64,000 bases of DNA from Symbiodinium natans (Eukaryota > Sar > Dinophyceae > Suessiales > Symbiodiniaceae). The translations under genes were made by a program, and so were the position numbers. Shown piece by piece: positions 10,508-20,056 of this stretch. Within the stretch, counting starts at the first letter, position 1; each line of letters starts with the position of its first letter. The stretch covers positions 943,501-1,007,500 of the forward strand of contig CAJNDS010002079.1 in assembly GCA_905221605.1 (NCBI GenBank), written 5' to 3'. Under the pieces are notes generated by a model that worked only from the letters and a program-made list of their open reading frames with translations, searched no databases and had not been told where the DNA came from.

Positions 10508-10789
10508 GCTACAGGGCATAATCTTGACCGACTTCTGAACCCCTCCCAAAAGTTTAGTTTAGCTGTGAGGCCCCCTTGTCGTAGTTTCCACAAAAACCAA
10601 GAAAAAGGTTAAAGTCCCAAGAGCCAGCCAGAAGAAAGCCAAGCAATAGCCCCTCCTAGTAACCATCGAACCCTCGAAAAAAGAAGTTACCCTAAACCCT
10701 AAACCCTAAACCCTCAACCCCCTTATTGTTGGGTTAAGAAGCACCCTGAACCTCCGAGTAGTAACCATCGAACCCTCGAAGAAAAAAGT

Positions 10790-11000
10790 CTAGACCCGGG
10801 AGTAACCTAGGAATAAAAAGGGTACCCTGTTTGGTTTTAAGGGGATTACTGTATAAGGGAACCACAACACTAAAAGAAGGAAAACAAGGCCTACTCCCGG
10901 TCCTAGTTGCCCTAAACAACCCTAAACCCTAAACCCTAAACCCTAAACCCTAAACCCTAAACCCCAGAAAAAGGAAAAAGGGCCTACTCCCGGTCCCAGA
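10790..11000. mobile_element. Family D element split by a CCCTAAA array
   Basis: Element 10790-10906 has ends CTAGACCCGGGAGTA and TACTCCCGGTCCTAG. Its last 30-35 bases are repeated at 10966-11000, with a CCCTAAA array between. This is the layout expected if the array inserted with duplication of the target. Other copies: 1310-1430, 17275-17385, 28170-28258, 62965-63090. Confidence 0.72.
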
Positions 11001-11002
11001 AG

Positions 11003-11085
11003 TGCCTCCGAAGTGTTGCCGTGGACGCAGACTTCGGCATGCGCGTGGCCTCGCGAATGCCTGGGGGGCTTTCTTGTGGTTTAAA
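11003..11085. CDS. Exon-like island, both strands open
   Basis: Plus: CLRSVAVDADFGMRVASR. Minus: IREATRMPKSASTATLRR after CCAG. Minus fits the local trend. Confidence 0.35.
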
Positions 11086-11281
11086 GCATTCTTCTTGTAG
11101 CCCTAAACCCTAAACCCTAAACCCGAAACCCTACACCCGAAACCCTAAACCCTGAACCCTGAAACCCCAAACCCTAAACCCCAACCCGATGTTCATATGG
11201 GCTTCAGCGCCATTCAGGGCTTAGGCTTTGGGGATTTGGGCTGAGGGTTATAGGGTTTACGTCAGCCAGCGACGGCTAAGA

Positions 11282-11341
11282 TCAAGAAAGCAGCCGGGTG
11301 CACGCAGTACGAATCGCAGCTTCCATGAAGGCGAAGGGAGC
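11282..11341 (-). CDS. Candidate exon, possibly terminal
   Basis: After GGTGAG reads APFAFMEAAIRTACTRLLS and TGA. The neighbouring array at 11356-11437 would be the intron to the preceding exon. Confidence 0.48.
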   Translation of the reverse strand, partial: APFAFMEAAIRTACTRLLS

Positions 11342-11436
11342 CTCACCCCTTGTAACCCTATAAACCCTAAACCCTAAACCCTAAACCCTAAACCCTAAAC
11401 CCTAAACCCTAAACCCTAAACCCTAAACCCTAAACC
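11342..11436 (-). repeat. CCCTAAA array
   Basis: About 11 units between minus exons 11282-11341 and 11437-11553. Confidence 0.92.
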
Positions 11437-11553
11437 TCAGTGATGTAGTGGCTCCGGTCTCCCCTCAACGGGAATCTGCCGCAGTGACAAGATCTGGCGC
11501 CCCACCTTCGTGTCCCCGGAAATGAGGGCAGCAATCGACGTGAGGGCGGGCTT
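11437..11553 (-). CDS. Candidate exon
   Basis: Open from the TTTAGGG array edge. Reads PALTSIAALISGDTKVGR then QILSLRQIPVEGRPEP. A donor GTGGGG after DTK could end it at 11506. Clear coding character. Confidence 0.55.
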   Translation of the reverse strand, partial: KPALTSIAALISGDTKVGRQILSLRQIPVEGRPEPLHH

Positions 11554-11564
11554 CTTTAGGGTTT

Positions 11565-12000
11565 AGGGTTTAGGGTTTAGGGTTTAGGGTTGAGAGTTTC
11601 GAGGGTTCGATGATTAGTTTTTTTTTTTTTTTTCTTGGGGGGGCTGGGGGGTTTTCGAGGTTTAGGGTTCGCGGGTTTGGGCAGGTTTCAGGTTTTCAGG
11701 GATATGAATCCAGCCTTTAGGGCTTTTGGCACTGGGATGGGGGGTCTAGGGTTTAGGGTTTTGAGCTGAGGGTCTAGTCTTTAGGGTTTAGGGTCTAGGG
11801 TCTAGGGTCTAGGGTCTAGGGTTTAGGGTTTAGGGTTTAGGGCTGAGGGTCTAGTCTTTAGGGTTTAGGGTTTAGGGTTTAGGATTTAGGGTTTAGGGTT
11901 AGGGTTTAGGGTCTAGGGTCTAGGGTCTAGGGTCTAGGGATCTAGGGATCTAGGGTCTAGGGTTTAGGGTTTAGGGTTTAGGGATTAGGGGAATTGTGGG
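11565..12000 (+). repeat. TTTAGGG arrays with TCTAGGG variant
   Basis: TTTAGGG array, a T16 and G-rich junction (11621-11650), then alternating TTTAGGG and homogeneous TCTAGGG blocks (11760-12000). Confidence 0.88.
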
Positions 12001-12009
12001 AACGAGGGC

Positions 12010-12301
12010 TTAGGGGTCGCATGCCTCCCAAACAGGAATGGGAATGTCTCCTCTTGGCTGATTTGTGACCCCTCCTAAAGCTGTTTTGTTTAGGCTCATT
12101 ATTGTGTTTTCTACAAAAACCCCAAAATGGCAATGTCTCCTCTTTGGCTGACTTCTGACCCCTCCTAAGACCGTTTTGCTACTAGGCTCCTTATTGCATT
12201 TCCTACAAAAAACCCGAAGGTTAACGTTTTGTAAAACATGACCCCTCCTAAACTATTTTGTTTAGGCTCCTTATTGTATTTCCTACAAAAGCCCAGAAGG
12301 T
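12010..12301. repeat. Three tandem copies of a 90-110-bp unit
   Basis: The unit runs from TGACCCCTCCTAA through GTTTTG and TAGGCTC to TTCCTACAAAA and repeats three times with about 10-15 percent divergence. No coding content seen. Confidence 0.8.
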
Positions 12302-12663
12302 GAAAGGGTTTAGGGTTTCGGGTTTAGGGTTTAGGGTTTAGGTTTAGGGTTTAGGGTTTAGGGTTTAGGGTTTAGGGTTTAGGGCTTAGGGTTTAGGGTT
12401 TAGGGTTTAGGGGTTAGGGCCAGCCCGAAGAAAGCCAAGTCCTTGCTTCACCGAACGAAGCGCCCATTGTAAACTGACGGTTGAACCCATCAAACCTGTA
12501 CACAGGGGCCCAGGTAAGGTATAGGGTGCCTTACCCTGAACCCTAAACCCTAAACCCTAAACCCTAGACCCCCCCATAATCAAAGATCCTAAACTTTCAG
12601 CCCCCCAAAACAAAGAAAAAATCTACAGCCTAAACCCTATGCCCCAGAACCCGAATGCCTAAC

Positions 12664-12743
12664 TCCGCAATAGCTTTCCCAAAAAGGCCGTGCCCACAAA
12701 GGCTGCGACGGGAACAGTCGAGCCTTGCAGGAGCATTCACAAC
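12664..12743 (-). CDS. Candidate exon
   Basis: 80 bases between TCCCAG and GTTAGG. Reads VVNAPARLDCSRRSLCGH then GLFGKAIA. Another frame is open but less protein-like. Confidence 0.52.
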
Positions 12744-12937
12744 CTGGGATCCGGAAGGGTTCAGGGTCTCGAATTAGGGTTTAGGGTTTAGGGCTAGGGT
12801 TTAGGGTTTATAGGGTTTAGGGTTTCGGGTTTCGGGCTTAGGGTTTAGGGTTTAGGGCGTGCCAAACCCAAGCACGCTTTGGGAGCGCGCAGTAGTCTGC
12901 AGACGTACCCACCCCAAGACCGCCCACTTACAACTCC

Positions 12938-12972
12938 CACGGAGTTAAAGCCTTCTTTTCTTCTTGTTACAA
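12938..12972 (-). CDS. Candidate micro-exon
   Basis: Ends at TT|GTAAGT, the strongest donor seen in the window, and reads KKALTPWE. Acceptor near AACAAG. Confidence 0.38.
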
Positions 12973-13284
12973 AGTACACATGGGTCAGCACTCACGCCCT
13001 TTCGGGGACCTCCAATACAAAAACCAAACAAGTGCGTGGACAGCTTGGCCAAACAAAAACACAAGTACCACGGACACCACAAACACCCCAAACACCCCAA
13101 AACACACCAAACACCCCCAAACACAGCAAACACCCCAAACACCCTAAGCACCCTCGACACCCTTAACCCTGAACCGTGATTCTGGACGTGCCTGAAAAAC
13201 TTGGCTGTTAAGGTTCAGCTGAGGGTTTAGGGTTTAGGGTTTAGGGTTTAGGGTTTAGGGTTTAGGGTTTAGGGTTTAGGGGGG

Positions 13285-13332
13285 CTGCAGACCACCGACC
13301 CCGGTTTCAGTTTGAAGTAAACCACAACCAGT
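13285..13332 (-). CDS. Exon-like island
   Basis: Minus frame reads TGLVVVYFKLKPGSVVC, with an inverted-repeat element on its upstream side (13337-13450). Splice sites not assigned. Confidence 0.35.
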
Positions 13333-13336
13333 CGGA

Positions 13337-13455
13337 ACATTCTTACCTTATTATCCCAAAACCTACTTTTTTGTAGGTTACAAAAGAATCCTAAAAGGGC
13401 TTTTAGAGTAATAACCTACAGAAAAGTAGGTGTTTGGTTCTTAGGGTGGTATCCC
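13337..13455. mobile_element. Inverted-repeat element
   Basis: CCAAAACCTACTTTT near the left end and AAAAGTAGGTGTTTGG near the right end, about 115 bp apart, foldable. A related fragment is at 28060-28085. Confidence 0.55.
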
Positions 13456-13623
13456 CATACCCCAGCAGGTATATTCTAAAGGGAATCCAAGCGCTAGTCA
13501 TCTTCAAACCATGTGTCCAACTTTCTGGAGTTGACCGGGTTTAGGGTTTAGGGTTTAGGGTTTAATTAGGGTTTAGGGTTTAGGGTTTAGGGCTTAGGGT
13601 TTAGGGTTTAGGGTTTATAGGGC

Positions 13624-13713
13624 TTCCAGGAATTGGAGCCCAAAGCTGAGGCCCCGTAACCACTGATAGCCCAGAAGCTCCTTTTCGCCACGAAAGATGC
13701 CCTATCGGCCTCC
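13624..13713 (-). CDS. Candidate exon
   Basis: After GTGTAG reads EADRASFVAKRSFWAISG then YGASALGSNSW. Donor uncertain, perhaps GC. Confidence 0.52.
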
Positions 13714-14231
13714 CTACACGCAATTTGCCCCCTAAGACAGGGTGTAGGGTTTAGGAGCTAGGGTTTAGGGTTTAGGGTTTGCCCAGACCTCAAGAGGATC
13801 CCAAAAAATAGATCCCCTTAAGAGTTCCGAAGAATTACCCGCTAGTAGTACAGGATGGTTTAGGGTTTAGGGTTTAGAGTTTAGGGTTTAGGGGTCCCGC
13901 CTAACCCTAAGGCCCTAAGCCGATACTTGACCCAGGTCCGACAGGGTAGGCAAAAGTGGATCCGTTCGGGTTAAGAAGCCAACAAAAAGAGCCCAAAGCA
14001 ACACATAGCAAAAAAGGATTCCCAACACAACGTGGGGCCAGCGAACCCTAAACCCTAAACCCAAAACCCTAAACCCCTCTTTGCGCTGCGCCGGGCGGCC
14101 GTTCGCGCCAGCAGCGGCGTGCGACCCCCCTCTGCCCTGATGGGCGCATTTGGGCTGAACCCTAAACCTAAACTGGCTAAACCCTATAGACCCTAATCCC
14201 TTAACCCTGAAGTGTGGGGGGAGGGGTTTGC

Positions 14232-14274
14232 CTCAGAGCTTGTATTGTCCAGTGTCGCGAGGGCGTCTTCCCAG
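14232..14274 (-). CDS. Candidate exon with GC donor
   Basis: 43 bases between CGTAG and GAG|GCAAAC. Reads WEDALATLDNTSSE. Acidic helix. Confidence 0.5.
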
Positions 14275-14608
14275 CTACGTATACCTAGAACAAAATGAAA
14301 CTAAGGGTTTAGGGGTTTAGGCTTTAGTATTAGGGTTTGGGGATGTCGGGCTTAGGGCTTGAGGGGTCTGGGAAAATCCTTCCTTAAGTTATCATTTTTT
14401 CGGTTAAGGGGTATGGATTTGGGGTATGCTGAAGCATTCTTCGAGTATGCCAGGCTGGCGCTTCCTTCCGAACGCATTAGGTTTAGGGTTTAGGGTTTTA
14501 GGTTTAGGGTTTAAGGGTGTTGGGTTTCGGGTAGTAGGGTTCTAGGCCTTTTTGAATTTGGGAACCCTCCCCTGGACACTCGAAACCCAATAATTCCCAA
14601 GGCCATGC

Positions 14609-14660
14609 CAACGCTGAGCCCAGCTCCTTGCGACCTCGGTCGGGCTCGGCAGCTCTGGCA
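14609..14660 (-). CDS. Candidate exon
   Basis: Between GTGCCAG and GTTGGC. Reads RAAEPDRGRKELGS. Not recognised. Confidence 0.42.
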
Positions 14661-14690
14661 CACCTGTCAGATAATGGCATTGACTACTCA

Positions 14691-14799
14691 TTGCTTAAGA
14701 CCCCCCCCAACAACAGTGAACAACATGTCGCTTCCTTATAAGGGTAACATAGGGATTTTGTTTTTTGTTTTGTGGGGGGGGGGGGGGGTTCTTAAGCAA
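14691..14799. mobile_element. Family G inverted-repeat element
   Basis: Ends TTGCTTAAGACCCCCCCC and GGGGGGGTTCTTAAGCAA. The T-run and G-run lie just inside the right end. A second copy is at 22221-22350. Confidence 0.72.
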
Positions 14800-14859
14800 A
14801 TCGTAGTTAAGGGGGCTCCAAATGTATTTCTCTCATGATTAGTCGCACAAGCTGGAACC

Positions 14860-15265
14860 CTGAACTATAAAGCCTAAACCTCGACCCCTACAGCCTAAAC
14901 CCGTGAATCCTAAAGTCCCGCAGATACCCTGCACTCGCCCTAAACACGGCATCCCAACCCCCCCCCCCCCAAAAAAAAAAAAAAAAAAAACTGAGCGCAG
15001 TGAGACTCCTAAGCCGGGGCGGCCTGTACTGAAGCTCACAGCCTCAACCCTGAAGCCTCAACCCTGAATCCTAAACCCGAACCCCTTCCCGCATAGGGCT
15101 TGTCAGGGTACCTGGCACAGCGGCAGAGAAACCCCAAACCCTAAACCCCGAACCCCAAACCCCAAACCCCCAAACCCCCAAACCCCGAAACCCTAAACCC
15201 TAAACCCCAAACCCTAAACCCTAAACCCTAAACCCTAAACCCAGAGGCGGCCTTGACGACCCTGT
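14860..15265. other. Repeat-rich stretch
   Basis: Degenerate CCCTAAA-like repeats, a C-run followed by an A-run (14957-14990) and arrays of CCCCAAA/CCCTAAA (15130-15242). No exon assigned. Confidence 0.55.
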
Positions 15266-15267
15266 AC

Positions 15268-15292
15268 CTTGTTGTCCAGCTCCATGGCAGGC
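15268..15292 (-). CDS. Candidate micro-exon
   Basis: 25 bases with textbook sites, CTCTTGCAG and AAG|GTACAG. Reads PAMELDNK. Very short, but the sites are the best in this part. Confidence 0.45.
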
Positions 15293-15470
15293 CTGCAAGA
15301 GGTGGCTTGCCATTTGGGGTTTCGGGGCCCCTGATATCCCTAAACCCTAAACCCTAAACCCTAAACCCTACACCTTATATATACTAACCCTAAACCCTAT
15401 ATAAACCCTAGTCCTAAACCCTAGACCCTATAAACTCTAAACCCTAAACCCTAACATCAGCAGTTCAGCT

Positions 15471-15545
15471 CAGGAGGATGCCGCCACAATGGTTCGTGGG
15501 CATAGACACAAAGATTCGTGGGTGGGGAAAGAGTTCGAGGCGCGT
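15471..15545 (-). CDS. Candidate exon
   Basis: Minus island reading RLELFPHPRIFVSMPTNH then CGGILLS and a stop. The acceptor is not clear. TTTAGGG arrays on the acceptor side. Confidence 0.45.
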
Positions 15546-16260
15546 GTTTTGAGGCTTAGGATTTAGGGTTTAGGGTTTAGGGTTTAGGGGTTCAAGGGTT
15601 CAGGGTTCAGGGTCTATACTGAACTTGGCACCCTAGTATCCCTAAGGGTTAGGGCCCTAGGGTATGGAGCCCCAGGTTTATGCATGCGTGAACTTTGCAT
15701 TTTCTTGCGGGTATTATCTCGTCGCTTGAAGACTAGCGAAAGCTAGAACATGAGATACGCAACCCTAAACCCCAAGCATTGAAAAAAAGACCTATTATAA
15801 ACCCCAAACATTAAACCCCAAACCTAAACCGCAAACCCTGAACCGCAAACCCTAAACCCTAAACTCTGAACCCTAAACTCTAAACCCTGAACCCCCCAAG
15901 CCCCAGGAGCTGAATCGGTAGAGAGGAGTACGAACCAAGACCACTGTCCCCCCGCCCCCCCTCCCCCCCCGGCACCGGTTTGGGGTTTAGGATTTAGGGT
16001 TTGGGGTTTAGGCTCTTTCGGAGCACTCCTGCATTCACAAGTGGCCACGAATACGAAAATCCGCCTAAACCCAATTGTGCGACCTCAAATCCGGGAGAAG
16101 CCCAAACCCCTTAAACCCAAACAACCAAGCTCTGCAAACCTTGCAAACCTTGTATATGCACAATTGAACCCCTAACCCTAAACCCCAAACCCTAAACCCT
16201 AAACCCCAAACCCCAAACCCTAAACCCTAAACCCTAAACCCTAAACCCTAAACCCTAAAC
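15546..16260. other. Repeat-rich stretch
   Basis: TTTAGGG (15556-15610), many CCCTAAA/CCCGAAA variants (15760-15900), a C-rich tract (15948-15970) and a CCCTAAA array (16165-16261). The minus ORF at 15824-16048 is mostly repeat translation. Confidence 0.6.
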
Positions 16261-16330
16261 CGAGCACGGCGTGGAAGCGCCTTGATCGTTTATTCCCCTC
16301 CATCATCCTGATGGTCGCAGAGCGAGGCAT
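16261..16330 (-). CDS. Candidate first exon
   Basis: Starts ATG: MPRSATIRMMEGNKRSRR then FHAVLG, ending at the donor G|GTTTAG inside a CCCTAAA array. Could also be internal, after ATCAG at 16307. Confidence 0.45.
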
Positions 16331-16351
16331 GAAAGGCGAAGATTGAGAGTT

Positions 16352-16470
16352 AGGGTTTAGGGTTTAGGGTTTAGGGTTTAGGGTTTAGGGTTTAGGGTTT
16401 AGGGTTTAGGGTTTAGAATTTAGGGTTTCGGGTTTAGGGTTTAATTAGGGTTTAGGGTTCAGGAGCTTAG
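16352..16470 (+). repeat. TTTAGGG array
   Basis: About 13 units with TTTAATTAGGG and TTTCGGG variants. Confidence 0.9.
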
Positions 16471-16627
16471 GCGAGTAGGGGTCTAGAGGGCTAAGGTTTA
16501 GGGTTTTGGAGGCTTAGACTGTTTAGGCTTTGCGCGGCTGAGGTTTGCGCTTCAGGGCTTAAATAGGAGTTAGGCTTAGGGTTTAGGGCTTCGGGTTGTT
16601 TGATTTGCCGAAACCCGGCATCCAAAC

Positions 16628-16698
16628 TCAAAGCTTGCTCGATGGGCAAGTGATCAGGTTCTGGAAATCTTCGTCCGTCAGTATGCCCGAGATCAGAG
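16628..16698 (-). CDS. Candidate exon, possibly terminal
   Basis: After GAAGAAGAAG reads LISGILTDEDFQNLITCP then SSKL and TGA. The charged helix ISGILTDEDFQNL is convincing. An AT-rich stretch with ATAATAATA runs lies upstream. Confidence 0.52.
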
Positions 16699-17002
16699 CT
16701 TCTTCTTCTTCTTGATAAAAAGATTTATGATAAAGATAATAATAAGGAAAATGATTGTAATATTTGTAATAATAATAATTTAAGGAAAAAACATGGTGAA
16801 TAAATCACGATGTAGCTCCTCGGTGATTTGAGGAGAGCCTGGTTTTTTGGCGCTCCATCAGCCTGGGCCTCCCTTCTCCTCTCTTAGGGGATAGGATTAG
16901 GGGGACCCTTGGGGATATAGACCCTCTGAATAAGGTTTTTGTTTAAGAGAGCCAGAAGAGGGTTCAGAAGGGGTTCCCTTTTAAGGGTCCCCCTTATCCT
17001 AC

Positions 17003-17117
17003 CTAGGATCTCTGCCCCTTCCCGGAGCTTCGCAAGGTATGTCGTCGGGCTGTCCGTCGACCTTGGGGTGCTTAACGCTGGTGATGACGGTGGTCCTGGC
17101 GGACTCTCCCCCATTGG
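17003..17117 (-). CDS. Candidate exon
   Basis: 115 bases between CCCTAG and GTAGGA. Reads NGGESARTTVITSVKHPK then VDGQPDDIPCEAPGRGRD. Polar sequence. Two other minus or plus frames are partly open, but this one alone fits both sites. Confidence 0.55.
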
Positions 17118-17454
17118 CTAGGGTTGAGGGCTAGGTGAAGGATTCGACAGGTTTTGGACGCTCTGTACCACCTTGCCTGGAACCTCTTAGACCCAAATTA
17201 CCCCTACTAAGAGTCAACACATTTAACCAGAACCAAATGCCCAAGTCCGTCCAAGAATCAGCAACTACACCCATGAGTAACCTAGTCAGGAATGAAAAAG
17301 CATGCCCTTGTTGGTGTAAAAGGGGCTTGCAAGGGGTTCCCTGAACCCTTTAGGAAAATGGAACAAGGGCCTAGTCAGGGTCCTACCCATCCCTAAGAGC
17401 CCTCTAAACCCACAAGCCCTAAACCCTACACCCTAAACCCTATATAGTGGTCAC

Positions 17455-17505
17455 TGGGTGGCGTGGCTGTGGCTGCAGGGCTTCTGTGTTCTTCTCAGGC
17501 AGGGT
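17455..17505 (-). CDS. Candidate exon
   Basis: 51 bases, phase 0-0, between ATCACAG and GTGACC. Reads TLPEKNTEALQPQPRHP. Most rightward minus exon of the left block. Confidence 0.52.
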
Positions 17506-17632
17506 CTGTGATATACAGCTTCTACCCCAGACCGCCTGGGGAGGATCCACAAAGTCGATCCATTTAAGGGTCCTTAGAATGATTGAACAGTAGTATGGAG
17601 TACTATTTGGGGCTTCTACTGTTTGGAACTAA

Positions 17633-17703
17633 ACCCTAAACCCTAAACCCTAAGCCCTAAACCCTAAACCCTAAACCCTAAACCCTAAACCCTAAACCCT
17701 AGG
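17633..17703 (-). repeat. CCCTAAA array
   Basis: Ten units. Left border of the interval where the exon strand changes from minus to plus. Confidence 0.9.
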
Positions 17704-17904
17704 GTTCTGGGATAAGGGCGGAGGGGAAGTGCTGTTTATCCATGGAAAATAGGGGCCTTAATCATCAGAATAGGGTTTTGGGGGGTTATCATAGTACAAG
17801 TATAAAGGGACCATACATAAGGGAAGACGAGTAGTAATTCTTCCGACCCCCATAGTGCGTAAGGAAGTGACCCACCTCAACTCTGGGCTTGTCCTTCGTT
17901 CAAC

Positions 17905-18062
17905 GCCTACGCCCCAAGCCCCAAGCCCCAAGCCCCAAGCCCCAAGCCCCAAGCCCCAAGCCCCAAGCCCCAAGCCCCAAGCCCCAAGCCCCAAGCCCCA
18001 AGCACTGAGCCCCAAGCCCTAAGCCCTAAGCCCTAAGCCCTAAACCCTAAACCCTAAACCCT
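17905..18062 (-). repeat. CCCCAAG array grading into CCCTAAG and CCCTAAA
   Basis: About 14 perfect CCCCAAG units, then CCCTAAG, then CCCTAAA. Successive homogeneous variants of the same 7-mer. Confidence 0.93.
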
Positions 18063-18079
18063 AAGCCGCATGTTCTGAG

Positions 18080-18117
18080 GAATGCGCTGTGGAGCGGCGC
18101 GCTCCGCATCTTGGCAA
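18080..18117 (+). CDS. Candidate micro-exon
   Basis: 38 bases between TCTGAG and GTGAGG. Reads NALWSGALRILA. The whole island 18068-18186 is also open on minus, so the strand switch between 17.5 and 18.1 kb is not pinned down. Confidence 0.4.
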
Positions 18118-18265
18118 GTGAGGGCAGGTGCTTGGGTTTGGTGGTCGGCGGCTGCTTCGTCACCGCAGTTGTTGCTCAAAGGCTGCGTTTGGGTTAGGAT
18201 GGGGTTTAGGGTTTAGGGTCTAGGGTTGAGGGTTTAGGGCTAGGAGTTCAGGGCCTCGGGTTTAG

Positions 18266-18452
18266 GGTGTTTGTGGGAGTGACATCGGCTGCGGGGGCTA
18301 TTCGGGGGGCTGTGGGGTTTGAGGCCCTCGCCCAATGTCGATCCGGGCGCAAGGCTGGTGATCCGGATGCTGCCAGGGTTGCCGGGATTGGGCAGATCCC
18401 AATAGCTGGGGACTTTTGGCTGCGCACTATGCGCTTGGGCATGGAAATCCAG
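18266..18452 (+). CDS. Candidate long exon, strand debatable
   Basis: Largest open island of the plus region. It begins after TTTAG, the repeat acting as acceptor, and reads VFVGVTSAAGAIRGAVGF, RKAGDPDAARVAGIGQIP and then AGDFWLRTMRLGMEI. The minus strand is open too (64 codons). The 3' end in the array is unresolved. Confidence 0.5.
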
Positions 18453-18454
18453 AC

Positions 18455-18535
18455 CCCTAAACCCTAAACCCTAAACCCTAAACCCTAAACCCTAAACCCT
18501 AAACCCTAAACCCTAAACCCTAAACCCTAAACCTG
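18455..18535 (-). repeat. CCCTAAA array
   Basis: About 11 units between two plus-strand exon candidates (18266-18452 and 18551-18646). Confidence 0.92.
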
Positions 18536-18550
18536 GGATGCTCCAAAAAG

Positions 18551-18646
18551 TGGGAAGGTGTGGCTCAGCCCAGGCTGAGGTCTGTGGAGGATGCAGCAAA
18601 GACCCAGGCTGCCGAGCAGCGCAACATCCCTTCACTCCATGCCTTT
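18551..18646 (+). CDS. Candidate exon
   Basis: 96 bases, 32 codons, phase 0-0, between AAAAAG and GTAGGT. Reads WEGVAQPRLRSVEDAAKT then QAAEQRNIPSLHAF. Clear plus-strand coding character. Not recognised. Confidence 0.62.
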
Positions 18647-18654
18647 GTAGGTTG

Positions 18655-18800
18655 TAGGGTTTAGGGTTTAGGGTTTAGGGTTTGGGGTTTAGGGTTTAGG
18701 GTTTGGGGTTTAGGGTTTAGGGTTTGGGGTTTAGGGTTTGGGGTTTAGGGTTTAGGGTTTAGGGTTTTGGGGGTTAAGGGTTTGGGGGTTAGGGTTGTGC
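18655..18800 (+). repeat. TTTAGGG/TTTGGGG array
   Basis: Mixed TTTAGGG and TTTGGGG units directly after the GTAGGT donor of 18551-18646. Confidence 0.9.
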
Positions 18801-19139
18801 TTGGAGTTCAGGATTGAGTGTTCCGGGCGCAAGGGCCCCTCTGAGCCCAGCTCAGAGCCCCGACACAATGGGTACCCTCTTCCCTAGCAAGCCCCAAAAA
18901 TGGCCCTAAACAACTCTTCCCCCCCCCAAAAAAAAACCCAAAAGCCCAAAACCCTAGCCCCGAACTCCCGGAGTCCAGAAACCCTGACCCTAAAGCCCTA
19001 AATCCCCGAAAACCCTAAAACCCTAAAACTCTAACCCAAAAACCTTAAAACCCTAAACCCGAACCACATTCGGGAGTTACGAAAATATAGTAGGATTCCC
19101 GTCTACAAAAGACCCCCAATAAAATACACATACTGTCAG

Positions 19140-19310
19140 AAACCCTGAAGCCTAAAACCCTAAACCCCTAAACCCCTAAACCCCTAAACCCCTGAACCCA
19201 ACCCCTAAACCCTAAACCCTAAACCCTAAACCCTCAACCCTCAACCCTCAACCCTAAACCCTAAACCCCTAAACCCCTGAACCCCTAAACCCCTGAACCC
19301 CTGAACGCAT
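19140..19310 (-). repeat. CCCCTAAA/CCCTAAA array
   Basis: 8-base CCCCTAAA and 7-base CCCTAAA/CCCTCAA units before the acceptor of exon 19315-19383. Confidence 0.88.
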
Positions 19311-19314
19311 TCAG

Positions 19315-19383
19315 GGCCGGGGTCGCAGCTTGTTGGGCTGACCTCAGGGCGTTTGTGATCCAGATTCTCGTAGACCTGGCTGG
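19315..19383 (+). CDS. Candidate exon
   Basis: 69 bases between GCATTCAG and a GC donor. Reads AGVAACWADLRAFVIQIL then VDLA. Flanked by CCCCTAAA and TTTAGGG arrays. Confidence 0.55.
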
Positions 19384-19519
19384 GCTGAGGGTTTAGGGCT
19401 TACAAAGGTTTGAGGTTTAGGGCTTATAAGGTTTAGGGTTTAGGGTTTAGGGTTTAGGTTTTAGGGTTTAGGGTTTAGGGTTTAGGTTTAGGGTGGCCTC
19501 TTCAAGCCTGAAAAGGGTT

Positions 19520-19690
19520 CAGGGCTTATAGGGTTTATAGGGTTTATAGGTCTTATAGGGTTTATAGGGCTTATAGGGTTTATAGGGTATATAGGGCTTA
19601 TGGCTTATAGGGTTTACAGCGTTTATAGGGTTTGTGGTGTTTGTAGGGCTTGTAGGGCTTGTAGGGGTTGCAGGGTTCAGGGTTGAGGGT
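19520..19690 (+). repeat. GTTTATAGG-type array
   Basis: Degenerate 9-10-base repeat (GGTTTATAGGG, GGCTTATAGGG). A similar array is at 34565-34700. The minus ORF here (YKPYKPYK) is repeat translation. Confidence 0.88.
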
Positions 19691-19995
19691 CTCGATCTTG
19701 CGTACCCCTCCCCCCCCATTGGCTTGTTCCTTCTGCTTGTTCGTTAAACCCTAAACCCTAAACCATAAACTCTGCACAGCCCCAAAAAAGTAACACCGTC
19801 GACTCTCATACCCCCTGGAAGGATCCGAGAAGTAGAACGACCCAAAATAGTACCCAAAGGTTAGGGCTCAGAGATTGCGGTTTGGGGTTTAGGTTGGGGT
19901 TTAGTGTTTACGGCTGAGGATAATGTTCGGCCCAAGGCCCTAAGCCCTAAACCCTAAACCCGGAAATGTCAAACACCCCCCAAGCCCTCTCTCAG

Positions 19996-20056
19996 GGCTC
20001 GGGCACGGCTGCGCCATCCCTTGCCTCGCTTCGAAGTAGCGCCGGTGGTGCCAAAG
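19996..20056 (+). CDS. Candidate exon
   Basis: 61 bases after CCCTCTCTCAG, the best pyrimidine tract of the region, with a GC donor. Either GTAAPSLASLRSSAGGA or another open frame; the frame is not resolved. Confidence 0.45.
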
